Counted from the first letter of the stretch, positions 22,885 through 31,282 are shown. The stretch: DNA of 64,000 nucleotides from Corynebacterium frankenforstense DSM 45800 (GCF_001941485.1 NZ_CP009247.1:1240001-1304000), one strand, 5' to 3'. Numbers and translations are program-made. The notes: generated by a model not told the origin, from the letters alone.

Positions 22885-23349
22885 GTGAGCGTTGAATCCA
22901 TGTACCAGGAGGTCATCCTGGACCACTACAAGAACCCGACCCACTCCGGGCTGCGCGAGCCCTTTGAGGCCGAGGTCTTCCACGTCAACCCGTCCTGCGG
23001 TGACGAGGTCACGCTGCGCGTGCACCTCTCCAACGACGGCAAGACCGTGGAGGACGTCTCCTACCAGGCGACCGGTTGCTCGATCTCCCAGGCCTCCACG
23101 TCGGTGATGGCCGAGGAGATCGTCGGCCAGCCGGTGGCCAAGGCCATGGAGAAGCTCGAGGACTTCGACCGCATGGTCACCTCGCGCGGCAAGGAGGAGG
23201 GCGACCCCGAGCTGATCGGCGACGGCGTCGCCTTCGCCGGGGTGGCCAAGTACCCCGCCCGGGTCAAGTGCGCGCTGCTCGGCTGGAAGGCCTTCCAGGC
23301 CGCGACCGCCGAGGCGCTCGACAAGATGAACGGAGGCTCTGAGCAGTAA
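22885..23349 (+). CDS. sufU: SUF sulfur-transfer protein SufU
   Basis: Zinc-dependent sulfur acceptor for SufS in Gram-positive bacteria, 154 residues. All ligand positions are present: NPSCGDE (Cys), QATGCSISQAS (Cys) and VKCALLGWKAF (Cys). The 18-residue insertion with EDFDRMV between the second and third cysteines distinguishes SufU from IscU. It starts with GTG at 22885, one base after the sufS stop, and overlaps the sufT start by one base. Confidence 0.96.
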   Translation: MSVESMYQEVILDHYKNPTHSGLREPFEAEVFHVNPSCGDEVTLRVHLSNDGKTVEDVSYQATGCSISQASTSVMAEEIVGQPVAKAMEKLEDFDRMVTSRGKEEGDPELIGDGVAFAGVAKYPARVKCALLGWKAFQAATAEALDKMNGGSEQ

Positions 23350-23756
23350 TGACCGAAGAGGACCAGAACGCCGGGACCCCCGAGCGCGCCGCCGCTGACG
23401 GCGCGCAGGCCCCGCCCCAGACGGAGCAGGACATCAAGGACGCCGCCGACGTCGAGGAGTACCTCCGCGACGTCATCGACCCCGAGCTCGGGATCAACGT
23501 CGTGGACCTCGGTCTGGTCTACGACATCTTCATCGACCGTTCCGACGGCGTGAAGACCGCGGTGATCAACATGACCCTGACCTCGCCGGCGTGCCCGCTG
23601 ACGGACATGCTCGAGGATCAGGCCTCGGTGGCCGTGGTCAACAACGGCGCGGCCGACGAGGTGGAGATCAACTGGGTGTGGATCCCGCCGTGGGGCCCGC
23701 ACATGATCACCGAGGAGGGCCGCGAGCAGCTGCGCGCGCTCGGCTTCGCCGTCTAG
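23349..23756 (+). CDS. sufT: SufT/MIP18-family Fe-S maturation protein
   Basis: A DUF59 (MIP18) protein of 135 residues that helps mature Fe-S proteins; its exact step is still debated. The first 30 or so residues are an acidic, Ala-rich extension. The conserved core is VIDPELGINVVDLGLVYDI, MTLTSPACPLTDML (with the family cysteine) and INWVWIPPWGPHMITEEGR. It overlaps the sufU stop by one base and closes the operon, with a strong hairpin 40 bp downstream. Confidence 0.93.
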   Translation: MTEEDQNAGTPERAAADGAQAPPQTEQDIKDAADVEEYLRDVIDPELGINVVDLGLVYDIFIDRSDGVKTAVINMTLTSPACPLTDMLEDQASVAVVNNGAADEVEINWVWIPPWGPHMITEEGREQLRALGFAV

Positions 23757-23796
23757 CGCGCCGCCCGCCGGGCCCACCCCGCACGAGCTGAACCGA

Positions 23797-23834
23797 ACCG
23801 CCCCCGACCGGTCACCCCACCGGTCGGGGGCGGT
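23797..23834. terminator. Terminator between sufT and the SorC-type regulator
   Basis: A 15-bp perfect inverted repeat (ACCGCCCCCGACCGG and complement) with an 8-nt loop lies between convergent genes. It can end transcription from both sides. Confidence 0.85.
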
Positions 23835-23852
23835 CTCCGTGTCCGCTCCGTC

Positions 23853-24773
23853 TCAGAGCTCGGCGAGGATGAGCTCCGCGGTCGCGGTGTCGGTGACCAG
23901 GGACCGGAAGAGCCCCCGGCGGGCGGCCACGATGACGGGGAGCACCTTCTCCGCACCGACGGCGATCGCGGTCGAGCGGGGGATCCGCAGCAGCTGCTCG
24001 GTGCTGATGTGGATGGTGCGCTCGGATCCGGGGAAGCTCAGCTCACGGCCGGCGCGGTCGAAGAAGTGGAGACAGACGTCGCCCACCGAGTCGGGGAGGG
24101 CGTCCTGGGGGATGGCCCGGGAGATGGAGACCCGGCCCGTGGTGCGGGCTCCGACGCCGAGGAGCGCGCCGCGGGCGTTCGCCCAGAGCCCGCGGATGGC
24201 GCGGAAGGAGTCGTCCACCTGGAGCGCCTCGTAGACCGCGGGGGAGGGCACCGCCTCGGCGAAGAGCGCCGTGTAGCTCGCGCCCGAGTGCTCGGCCAGG
24301 CGGCGCACTGTCTCGTTGGGCTGGTGCCACAGCTCGGGCTCGTGGGCCCCGCCCACGCCCGGGACGAGCACCGCCGACTGCAGTCCGGTCAGCTGCATGT
24401 CGGCCACGCCGCTGGTGGCCATGCCCGAGGCCACGACGACGGAGTCGCCCGGCCGCAGCTCCATGTCGAGCACGGCGGCCTGCACGGCGCGTTCCATCCC
24501 GCGGCCGATGGTCTGGGGGTGGGCGCCGGGGGCCAGGAACGCACGCCGCAGCCCCAGTGCCTCGGCGAGCTCGGCCGCCAGCCCGGTCATGTCCGCGGAC
24601 CCGGGAGGCACGACCTGGACGCGGACCATCCCGATCGCGCGGGCCCGGGAGAGCATCCGCGACACTGTCGGGCGGGACACGCCCAGGGAGTCGGCGATCG
24701 CCGCCTGGCCCATGCCGTCCTCGTGGTACATGCAGGCGACCTCGTAGAGGCGGTTGAGGTCGGTGTCGTCCAT
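23853..24773 (-). CDS. SorC-family sugar/polyol-responsive regulator
   Basis: Predicted transcription factor with an N-terminal HTH (GQAAIADSLGVSRPTVSRML, residues about 18-37) and a C-terminal sugar-phosphate binding domain (PF04198 type) from about residue 60. Binding-domain signatures include GRGMERAVQAAV, GDSVVVASGMATSGVAD and LVPGVGGAHEPELWHQ. I chose ATG 24773 because GGAGG lies 7 nt upstream; an upstream ATG at 24875 would add a proline-rich tail with no Shine-Dalgarno. It diverges from the zinc dehydrogenase, with TGCAC palindromes between them, so it probably controls that gene in response to a polyol or its phosphate. The inducer is unknown. Confidence 0.88.
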   Translation of the reverse strand: MDDTDLNRLYEVACMYHEDGMGQAAIADSLGVSRPTVSRMLSRARAIGMVRVQVVPPGSADMTGLAAELAEALGLRRAFLAPGAHPQTIGRGMERAVQAAVLDMELRPGDSVVVASGMATSGVADMQLTGLQSAVLVPGVGGAHEPELWHQPNETVRRLAEHSGASYTALFAEAVPSPAVYEALQVDDSFRAIRGLWANARGALLGVGARTTGRVSISRAIPQDALPDSVGDVCLHFFDRAGRELSFPGSERTIHISTEQLLRIPRSTAIAVGAEKVLPVIVAARRGLFRSLVTDTATAELILAEL

Positions 24774-24870
24774 TACGGGACCTCCGGTGATCGTCGGGGC
24801 GGCTCCCGGAGCCGGCGGCGCCGGCGGACGCGGGAGAGGGGGTGGTGCGGGGGTGGCGAGGGAGCACTCA

Positions 24871-24884
24871 TGCACATCCGTGCA
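24871..24884. promoter_or_regulatory. Operator-like palindrome TGCAC-N4-GTGCA
   Basis: TGCACATCCGTGCA is a gapped palindrome about 100 bp upstream of the SorC-type regulator start. It shares its TGCAC half-site with the sequence at 24964-24977. Confidence 0.45.
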
Positions 24885-24963
24885 CGGGGCTTCCCCGTTC
24901 TCCGGCGGGGGCGCGGGTCCGGGAGCTGCGTGTTTGCGGGGATTTCACCCTACTCTACCGGCA

Positions 24964-24977
24964 GTGCACAAATGTGC
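24964..24977. promoter_or_regulatory. Operator-like palindrome next to the -35 box
   Basis: The inverted repeat GCACA-AA-TGTGC ends directly at the TTGACA -35 box of the dehydrogenase promoter. A further GGTGCACC palindrome (24987-24994) lies between -35 and -10. Binding here would block or contact RNA polymerase. Confidence 0.55.
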
Positions 24978-25006
24978 TTGACATAGGTGCACCCTCTTCA
25001 TAGTTT
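24978..25006 (+). promoter_or_regulatory. Promoter of the zinc dehydrogenase gene
   Basis: TTGACA (24978-24983), 17-bp spacer, TAGTTT (25001-25006). This is the only near-consensus -35/-10 pair I saw in the window, and it fits a gene under repressor control. The predicted leader is about 32 nt with GAGGAG before the ATG. Confidence 0.75.
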
Positions 25007-25044
25007 GGGCCCCGTATCCACCGCCTTCCCGTGAGGAGTCACCC

Positions 25045-26130
25045 ATGACCGTCCCGACCGAGATGCGGGCCGTGGTCTGCCACGGCCCCGAGAACTACTC
25101 CCTGGAGACCCGGCCCGTCCCCGACATCGGGGACGACGGACTGCTCATCCAGGTCGAGTCCGTCGGCGTCTGCGCCTCGGACCTGAAGTGCTACCACGGC
25201 GCCGAGAAGTTCTGGGGCGGCGGGGGCCGCGCCCAGTGGGCGCAGGAGGAGGTCATCCCCGGCCACGAGATCACCGGCACCGTGGTGCGGGGCACCGACG
25301 CCGGCCTCGAGCACCACGGCGTGGCCGTCGGCGACCGCATCGTCATCGAGCAGATCGTGCCCTGCGGCACCTGCCGGTACTGCAAGCGTGGCGAGTACTG
25401 GATGTGCGGGCCCCACGACATGTTCGGCTTCCGCAACTTCGACGGCGGCATGGCCGAGTACATGTACGTGCCCACCCGCGCCCTGGTGCACAAGATCTCC
25501 TCGGAGATCAAGCCTGAACACGCGGCGTACGCCGAGCCGCTGTCCTGCGCGCTGCACGCGGTCGAGCGTGCGGACCTCAGGTTCGAGGACACCCTCGTCG
25601 TCGCGGGCGCCGGCCCGATCGGCCTGGGCGTGATCGCGGGGGCGCGGCAGAAGAACCCGCTGCGCATCATCGCGCTGGACATGGACGACGACAAGCTCGC
25701 TCTGGCGAAGAAGGTCGGCGCGGACCTCACCGTCAACGTGAAGACCGAGGACGCGCCGGCGATCGTGCGTGAGCTCACCGACGGTTACGGCGCGGACGTC
25801 TACATCGAGGCGACGGGTCACCCCTCGGGCGTCACCCAGGGCCTGGACATGCTGCGCAAGCTGGGCCGGTTCGTCGAGTACTCGGTGTTCGGCTCGGAGA
25901 CCTCCGTGGACTGGTCGATCATCTCCGACGACAAGGAGCTCGACGTCTACGGCGCCCACCTCGGCCCGTACACCTGGCCGGCGGCGATCAAGCTCATCGA
26001 GTCCGGCGTGCTGCCGCTCGACGAGATCTGCACGGACCAGTTCCCGCTGGCGCAGTTCCAGGACGCGCTCGACCTGGTCGGTGACTCGGAGGGCGCCTCG
26101 GTGAAGGTGTCCATCCTGCCGCAGCAGTAA
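25045..26130 (+). CDS. Zinc-dependent polyol dehydrogenase (erythritol/threitol dehydrogenase-like)
   Basis: Medium-chain dehydrogenase, 361 residues, expected to oxidise a sugar alcohol with NAD(P). Catalytic zinc ligands are in GVCASDLKCYHG, PGHEITG and AEPLSCALHAVE. The structural zinc site is CGTCRYCKRGEYWMC, and the Rossmann motif is VAGAGPIGLGVIAGA. The sequence reminds me most of the mycobacterial erythritol/L-threitol dehydrogenase group, but sorbitol or xylitol dehydrogenase is possible. It is driven by a strong promoter with operator-like sites, divergent from a SorC regulator and convergent with an FGGY kinase. No transporter is nearby, so uptake must be encoded elsewhere. Confidence 0.85.
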   Translation: MTVPTEMRAVVCHGPENYSLETRPVPDIGDDGLLIQVESVGVCASDLKCYHGAEKFWGGGGRAQWAQEEVIPGHEITGTVVRGTDAGLEHHGVAVGDRIVIEQIVPCGTCRYCKRGEYWMCGPHDMFGFRNFDGGMAEYMYVPTRALVHKISSEIKPEHAAYAEPLSCALHAVERADLRFEDTLVVAGAGPIGLGVIAGARQKNPLRIIALDMDDDKLALAKKVGADLTVNVKTEDAPAIVRELTDGYGADVYIEATGHPSGVTQGLDMLRKLGRFVEYSVFGSETSVDWSIISDDKELDVYGAHLGPYTWPAAIKLIESGVLPLDEICTDQFPLAQFQDALDLVGDSEGASVKVSILPQQ

Positions 26131-26162
26131 AACGCGGCGGGGCGCCCGGGAAGCAAGCCCGT

Positions 26163-26196
26163 GGCGCGCGCCCGCTCGGCCGGCGCGCGCCCGCTC
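26163..26196. repeat. Tandem repeat at the kinase stop codon
   Basis: ggcgcgcgcccgctc occurs at 26163-26177 and again at 26182-26196 (19-bp period). The second copy runs into the kinase stop codon (26195-26197). Confidence 0.85.
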
Positions 26197-27703
26197 AGTC
26201 CTCGGCGCCGCCGGCCGCCTCGCCGTCGGCGGCCAGGTGGTGGGCGATTTCGGTCGTGCGCTCGTAGAGCGCGCGGTAGTCGGCGTAGCGGCGGTCGTAG
26301 TCCACGGCGTCGCTGGTCCGCGGCTCGAAGACGTACTCCACGGGGTTCCACGGGTCGATCGACTCCACCTCGCCGAGCGCCCGGGCGACCAGGAACGCGT
26401 CGCCGAGCGCCGCGCCGACGTGGTGGCGGCGGCGTACCTGGGCCCGCCCGGTCACGTCCGAGACGATCTGCGGCCACAGGTCCGAGGTCACCCCGCCGCC
26501 GGCGCAGGCGATGGTGTCGATGCGCAGGCCCGCGGCCTCCATCACCTCGATGTTGTGCCGCACCGCCAGCGCCGTGCCCTCGAGCATCGCCCGGTAGAGG
26601 TGCGCGCGGGTGTGGTCGAGGGTCAGGCCCGCGATGATCCCGCGCGCGTCCGGGTCCTGCACGGGGGTGCGCTCGCCGGCGAAGTAGGGCAGCACCATCA
26701 GCCCGTCACACCCCGGGGCCACCTCGGCGGCCTCCGCGGTGAGCACCGAGTAGTCGTCCTCGCCGGTGATCCGCCGCATCCAGTCGGTCAGGGAGCCGGA
26801 GGTCGCCAGGCCCCCGGCCAGGTTGCGCATGCCCGCCCGGGTGCCCGTCGTGCCCCACATCGCGGGGTGGCGCGCCCGGCGCGTGGAGTTGGCCACGAGG
26901 AACAGGGTGGTGCCGTACATGAGGAACAGCTCGTGGTCGGCGACCGCGCCCACCGACTCCTGCTCGGCCCACGCGTCGACGGTGCCGAAGGTCACGGGGA
27001 TCCCGGCGGCCAGCGCCGGGAGATCCTCCCGGGTACGCGTGTGCCCGCAGATCTCGTCGCTCCAGCCGAGCCGCGGCGGGATCGTGCCGGGGGAGAGGGC
27101 CCGCCACATCTCCTCGTCCCACTCGCAGGTCTCGGGGTCGTAGAGCGGGGTGCACTGGCTCGCCGACTGCCGGTCGAGGACGTACTCGCCGGTCAGCTTG
27201 CGGATCAGCGCGCTCGAGGGCATGTAGAGACGGGTCGGCTCCGCGAAGTCCTCCGGGTGGTGCTCGGCGAACCAGACCAGCTTCGGCCCGCCGGCCTGCG
27301 TGGTCAGCTGCGAGTCGTACCGGGCGAGGAGCTCGTCCTGGCCGAAGCGCGCGGCCAGGGCGTCGATCTGCTCGCGCGCCCGGGCGTCCACGCCGTAGAG
27401 CGCGGAGGGGGCGATCGGGTGGTCGTCGGCGTCGGTGACGGCCACGCACGGGCCCATCCCGGAGACCCCGATGCCGGCGATCCCGGGCTCCACGCCCTCG
27501 ACCGCGGCGGTCAGCTCCGGGTAGATCGAGCGGAACTCGTCCCACCAGATCTCCTGGTCCATCTCGACGAGCCCGGCGGCGCCCCGGCGCACCTCGTGCG
27601 ACCGGGTCACCGTGCGCAGCACCTCCCCGGTCTCCACGGCGACGAGGACCGCCTTGGTGCTCGAGGTCCCCACGTCCAGTCCGACGAAACATCTCAGGGA
27701 CAT
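26195..27703 (-). CDS. FGGY-family carbohydrate kinase
   Basis: ATP-dependent sugar or polyol kinase, 502 residues. The phosphate-1 motif is FVGLDVGTSSTKAVLV at the N-terminus. GVSGMGPCVAVTDA and ALYGVDARAREQ hold the substrate-side residues, including the likely catalytic Asp, and ACAGGGVTSDLWPQIVSDVTG is the C-terminal adenosine-binding FGGY signature. A Shine-Dalgarno (gggaggag) precedes the ATG. It converges on the polyol dehydrogenase, so the two probably act in one pathway: oxidation of a polyol to a ketose and then phosphorylation, as with xylulose or erythrulose. The exact substrate cannot be fixed from sequence. Confidence 0.88.
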   Translation of the reverse strand: MSLRCFVGLDVGTSSTKAVLVAVETGEVLRTVTRSHEVRRGAAGLVEMDQEIWWDEFRSIYPELTAAVEGVEPGIAGIGVSGMGPCVAVTDADDHPIAPSALYGVDARAREQIDALAARFGQDELLARYDSQLTTQAGGPKLVWFAEHHPEDFAEPTRLYMPSSALIRKLTGEYVLDRQSASQCTPLYDPETCEWDEEMWRALSPGTIPPRLGWSDEICGHTRTREDLPALAAGIPVTFGTVDAWAEQESVGAVADHELFLMYGTTLFLVANSTRRARHPAMWGTTGTRAGMRNLAGGLATSGSLTDWMRRITGEDDYSVLTAEAAEVAPGCDGLMVLPYFAGERTPVQDPDARGIIAGLTLDHTRAHLYRAMLEGTALAVRHNIEVMEAAGLRIDTIACAGGGVTSDLWPQIVSDVTGRAQVRRRHHVGAALGDAFLVARALGEVESIDPWNPVEYVFEPRTSDAVDYDRRYADYRALYERTTEIAHHLAADGEAAGGAED

Positions 27704-27774
27704 GACTGCTGTGCTCCTCCCGGTCGTTGTGCGCCGTGCGGGCGGACGGCGCCCGTCGGGGCGATTCTACCGGT

Positions 27775-28332
27775 TCAGCGCAGCGCCTCGCGGGCCTCGC
27801 GCGCGGCGCGGCGCAGGTCGTCGAAGGTGAGGCCCTGCGGCTGGGCCGGGTAGTTCGATTGCCGACGTCCCGCGCCACCCCGCTGCGCGCCCGCTGCGGC
27901 GGGCTGCGCGGGCCCCGCCCACGCGGCCCGGGAACGACCGGGATTCGGCCGCGGCTGCGGGGGTTGCGCGGAGTGCGGGGGCTGCGGGGGCTGTGCGCCG
28001 GCAGCCGGGGAATCGGCGGGGGAGCCGGCGGCCCGGGAGGGTCGCGGCGTCGGACGCGACTGCGGGGCCCGGCGCTGCGGCGCCGGGGCGCCGCCCGCCG
28101 GCCGACGGTGCCGGAAGTCGGGGACGGCGGTCACCGAGACGTCGGAAAGCTTCGCGGCGTCGATGGAGTAGCCCGCCAGGAACGAGCGCACGTCCGCCTG
28201 CGACGGCTCGCCGGCGAAGCGGCCGACCATGGAACCGTGCTGGTAGGCGTTGAGGCTGTAGCGGATGACGTACTCCCGGCCCTCGACACCCGTGCCGTGG
28301 GCGGAGGCGCCGGTTCTGCTGGCGTGACCCAT
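27775..28332 (-). CDS. Proline-rich hypothetical protein
   Basis: Function not recognised. Of 185 residues, the first 75 look folded and conserved (EYVIRYSLNAYQHGSMVGRF, then SQADVRSFLAGYSIDAAK). A low-complexity Pro/Ala/Gln/Arg linker follows (about 80-155), then a short helical tail, LTFDDLRRAAREAREALR. There is no signal peptide or membrane segment. The ATG has TATCAT 7 nt upstream, so it is probably leaderless, and it diverges from the ABC-F gene across 47 bp. Copy B of the dispersed repeat lies inside the linker. The conserved head and tail argue for a real gene. Confidence 0.75.
   Translation of the reverse strand: MGHASRTGASAHGTGVEGREYVIRYSLNAYQHGSMVGRFAGEPSQADVRSFLAGYSIDAAKLSDVSVTAVPDFRHRRPAGGAPAPQRRAPQSRPTPRPSRAAGSPADSPAAGAQPPQPPHSAQPPQPRPNPGRSRAAWAGPAQPAAAGAQRGGAGRRQSNYPAQPQGLTFDDLRRAAREAREALR
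27854..27876 (+). repeat. Dispersed repeat copy B, inside a coding region
   Basis: attgccgacgtcccg is shared exactly with copies A and C. Here it lies within the low-complexity linker of the proline-rich protein and is read as Gly-Arg-Arg-Gln-Ser on the minus strand, so the reading frame is kept. Confidence 0.6.
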
Positions 28333-28365
28333 GCCGCCGATGATAGAGGACGCGGGCCCGGTTGT

Positions 28366-28371
28366 TAGGAT
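28366..28371 (+). promoter_or_regulatory. Leaderless -10 box of the ABC-F gene
   Basis: TAGGAT lies 8 nt before the GTG start. The divergent leaderless -10 of the proline-rich gene (TATCAT on the minus strand, 28340-28345) is only 20 bp away. Confidence 0.55.
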
Positions 28372-28379
28372 GTCTCGGC

Positions 28380-30011
28380 GTGATTGTCACTCATGATCTC
28401 GAGGTACGCGTCGGAGCCCGCACCCTGCTGACCGCCCCCGGCGACCAGCTGCGCGTGCAGCCGGGCGACCGGATCGGCCTGGTCGGGCGCAACGGCGCCG
28501 GCAAGACGACGACGATGCGCATCCTCGCCGGCGAGACCGAGCCCTACGGCGGCTCCGTCGACCGGGCGGGCGAGATCGGCTACCTGCCGCAGGACTCCCG
28601 CGAGGGCAACATCGACCAGTCGGCACGTGACCGCGTGCTCTCCGCCCGCGGGCTGGACCGCATCCGCACCTCGATGGAGCGCCAGCAGGAGATCATGGAG
28701 ACCACGGAGGACGAGCGCAAGCGCGACTCCGCGATCTCGAAGTACTCCCGCCTCGAGGAGCGCTACCACGCCCTCGGCGGCTACGAGGCCGCCGCCGAGT
28801 GCGCGCAGATCTGCGACAACCTCGGCCTGCCCGCCCGCATCCTGGACCAGCCGCTGAAGACCCTCTCGGGTGGCCAGCGCCGCCGCGTGGAGCTCGCGCA
28901 GATCCTCTTCGCCGCCACCGCCGGCTCCGGCAAGTCGGCCACCACGCTGCTCCTCGACGAGCCGACCAACCACCTGGACGCCGACTCCATCGGCTGGCTG
29001 CGCAGCTTCCTGGCGCGCCACGAGGGCGGGCTGATCATGATCTCGCACGACGTCGAGCTGCTCGACGCCGTGTGCAACAAGGTCTGGTACCTCGACGCCG
29101 TGCGCGGCGAGGCCGACGTCTACAACATGGGCTTCGCCAAGTACAAGGACGCCCGCGCCACCGACGAGGCCCGCCGGCGCCGCGAGCGCGCCAACGCGGA
29201 GAAGAAGGCCTCCGCGCTGCGCACCCAGGCCGCCAAGCTGGGCGCGAAGGCCACCAAGGCGCGCGCCGCCAAGCAGATGGCCGCCCGCGCCGACCGCATG
29301 ATGGGCGAGCTCGACGAGGTCCGCGTGGCCGACAAGGTCGCCCACATCTCCTTCCCGGAGCCCGCCCCCTGCGGCAAGACCCCGCTGATGGCCACCGGCC
29401 TGACCAAGATGTACGGCTCGCTCGAGGTCTTCGCCGGGGTGGACCTGGCCGTGGACCGCGGCTCGCGGGTGGTCGTCCTCGGCTTCAACGGTGCGGGCAA
29501 GACCACGCTGCTCAAGCTGCTCGCCGGGGTGGAGCGCACCGACGGCGAGGGCGGCGTGGTCGGCGGCCACGGGCTGAAGATCGGCTACTTCGCCCAGGAG
29601 CACGACACCATCGACCCGGACAAGACCGTCTGGGAGAACACGGTGGCCGCCTGCCCGGACGTCTACCAGCAGGAGCTGCGCACCCTGCTCGGCGCGTTCA
29701 TGTTCTCCGGCGAGAAGCTCGAGCAGCCCGCCGGCACGCTCTCCGGCGGCGAGAAGACCCGCCTGGCGCTGGCCGCGCTGGTCAGCTCGCGGGCGAACGT
29801 GCTGCTGCTCGACGAGCCGACGAACAACCTCGACCCCGTCTCCCGCGAGCAGGTCCTCGACGCGCTGCGCACCTACACCGGTGCCGTCGTGCTGGTCACC
29901 CACGACCCGGGCGCCGTGCGCGCGCTCGAGCCCGAGCGGGTCATCGTGCTGCCCGACGGCACCGAGGACCTCTGGAGCGACGACTACATGGAGCTCGTCG
30001 AACTCGCCTGA
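28380..30011 (+). CDS. ABC-F family ATPase
   Basis: Soluble duplicated ATPase of the ABC-F family, which act on ribosomes rather than in transport. GTG 28380 gives the expected N-terminus VIVTHDLEVRVGARTLL and 543 residues. Domain 1 has Walker A GRNGAGKTTT, signature LSGGQRRRVELAQ and Walker B LLLDEPTNHLD. Domain 2 has GFNGAGKTTLLKLL, LSGGEKTRLALA and LLLDEPTNNLD. The basic helical linker between them (KKASALRTQAAKLGAKATKA) is the inter-domain arm. It may be an EttA/Uup-like translation factor or a resistance-type protein; the sequence alone does not decide. There is no membrane domain. Confidence 0.93.
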   Translation: MIVTHDLEVRVGARTLLTAPGDQLRVQPGDRIGLVGRNGAGKTTTMRILAGETEPYGGSVDRAGEIGYLPQDSREGNIDQSARDRVLSARGLDRIRTSMERQQEIMETTEDERKRDSAISKYSRLEERYHALGGYEAAAECAQICDNLGLPARILDQPLKTLSGGQRRRVELAQILFAATAGSGKSATTLLLDEPTNHLDADSIGWLRSFLARHEGGLIMISHDVELLDAVCNKVWYLDAVRGEADVYNMGFAKYKDARATDEARRRRERANAEKKASALRTQAAKLGAKATKARAAKQMAARADRMMGELDEVRVADKVAHISFPEPAPCGKTPLMATGLTKMYGSLEVFAGVDLAVDRGSRVVVLGFNGAGKTTLLKLLAGVERTDGEGGVVGGHGLKIGYFAQEHDTIDPDKTVWENTVAACPDVYQQELRTLLGAFMFSGEKLEQPAGTLSGGEKTRLALAALVSSRANVLLLDEPTNNLDPVSREQVLDALRTYTGAVVLVTHDPGAVRALEPERVIVLPDGTEDLWSDDYMELVELA

Positions 30012-30061
30012 CGCCACCCCCGGGTGTGCACGCGGGCGTGTCCGGTGCCACACTGGTGGCC

Positions 30062-31168
30062 ATGAGTTCCCCGTCACACTTCGTTTCCCGTCACCTCTTC
30101 GGCCCCGGGCCGTGCAACCCCTACCCGGAGGCCACCACGGCGCTGACCCGCCCGCTGCTCGGCCACCTCGACCCCGAGTTCATCGCCGAGATGGACGAGG
30201 TCTGCGCGGGACTGCGCACCCTGTGGGGCACCGAGAACGCCCGCACCCTGCCGCTGTCGACCACCGGCTCCGGCGGCATGGAGGCCGCCTTCGTCAACTT
30301 CGTCGAGCCCGGCGACGTGGTCGTCGTCGGCGTCAACGGGCTCTTCGGCGAGCGCATGTGCGACGTCGCCTCCCGCATGGGGGCAGAGGTCGTGCGCGTC
30401 GACTTCGAGTGGGGCACCCCCGTCGACCCGGTCAAACTGACCGAGGCGCACCCCGACCCGAAGATCATCGCCGTCGTCTACGCCGAGACCTCCACCGGTG
30501 TCGCCAGCGACATCGCCGAGATCGGCCGGCGCAAGGGCGACGCCCTGCTGCTCGTCGACGCCGTGACCGCCATCGCCGGCGTCGAGCTCAAGGCCGACGA
30601 GTGGGGCATCGACATCGGCTACGCCGGCACCCAGAAGTGCCTCGGCGTGGCCCCGGGCCTGGCTCCCTTCACCGTCTCCGACCGCGCCTGGGAGCGCCGC
30701 GTGGAGCACCCGCGCTCCTGGTACCTGGACCTGGGCATGCTCGGCGGCTACGCCGGCGAGGCCACCGGCTCGAAGCGCACCTACCACCACACCGCCCCGA
30801 CCGGCATGGTCGTCTCCCTGGGCGCGGCGATCACCCGCATCCTCGACGAGGGCCTGGACAACGTCATCGCCCGCCACCGCGCGGCCGGTGCGGCGCTGCA
30901 GGCCGGCCTGGAGGAGATGGGCCTCGAGCTCTTCGCCGCCGAGGGCCACCGCCTGCCGGACCTGACCACGGTCAAGGTGCCCGAGGGCGTGGACAACGCC
31001 GCCGTGCGTTCGTACCTGCTCGAGCACTTCGACATCGAGATCGGCGCCGGCGTGGGCGCCTACACCGACAGCGTCTGGCGCATCGGCCTGATGGGCCCGA
31101 ACGCCCAGCCGGCCTCCGTGCCGCTCATCCTGGGCGCGCTCAAGGAGGCCATCGCGGCGGTCCGCTGA
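30062..31168 (+). CDS. Class V aminotransferase (alanine-glyoxylate/serine-pyruvate type)
   Basis: PLP enzyme of 368 residues. The N-terminal substrate loop is LFGPGPCNPYPEATTAL. The PLP phosphate contacts lie in STTGSGGMEAAF, the aspartate in LLLVDAVTAIAGVELKADEW, and the Schiff-base lysine in GYAGTQKCLGVAPGLAPF near residue 194. The C-terminal WRIGLMGPNAQP with its arginine is typical of alanine-glyoxylate aminotransferases. ATG 30062 was chosen because homology begins there. It follows the ABC-F gene by 50 bp. The final codons are part of a direct repeat with 31194-31210. Confidence 0.9.
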   Translation: MSSPSHFVSRHLFGPGPCNPYPEATTALTRPLLGHLDPEFIAEMDEVCAGLRTLWGTENARTLPLSTTGSGGMEAAFVNFVEPGDVVVVGVNGLFGERMCDVASRMGAEVVRVDFEWGTPVDPVKLTEAHPDPKIIAVVYAETSTGVASDIAEIGRRKGDALLLVDAVTAIAGVELKADEWGIDIGYAGTQKCLGVAPGLAPFTVSDRAWERRVEHPRSWYLDLGMLGGYAGEATGSKRTYHHTAPTGMVVSLGAAITRILDEGLDNVIARHRAAGAALQAGLEEMGLELFAAEGHRLPDLTTVKVPEGVDNAAVRSYLLEHFDIEIGAGVGAYTDSVWRIGLMGPNAQPASVPLILGALKEAIAAVR

Positions 31169-31210
31169 CGCGATTGGTCACCTGCTGGCGCGTGGCGGTC
31201 CGCTGACGCG
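31156..31210. repeat. 17-bp direct repeat over the aminotransferase stop
   Basis: ggcggtccgctgacgcg is found at 31156-31172, where it includes the stop codon, and identically at 31194-31210. The second copy forms the 5' arm of a hairpin with 31211-31218 (tggcggtcc/ggaccgcca). Confidence 0.85.
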
Positions 31211-31236
31211 GACCGCCACCAGATGACCCGAAAGGA

Positions 31237-31265
31237 AAAGGCCGGAGCATCTCGCTCCGGCCTTT
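31237..31265. terminator. Bidirectional terminator between the aminotransferase and metE
   Basis: An 11-bp inverted repeat, AAAGGCCGGAG and CTCCGGCCTTT, with a 7-nt loop has A/T-rich outer ends on both strands. It ends the aminotransferase gene and, on the minus strand, the metF-metE unit. Confidence 0.88.
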
Positions 31266-31282
31266 CGCCGTGCCCGGGGGAT

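Noticed and set aside
23853..27703. Genomic island with integration signs around the polyol module
   Set aside because: There is no integrase, tRNA target, direct repeats or clear drop in GC at its edges; gene order alone cannot prove transfer.
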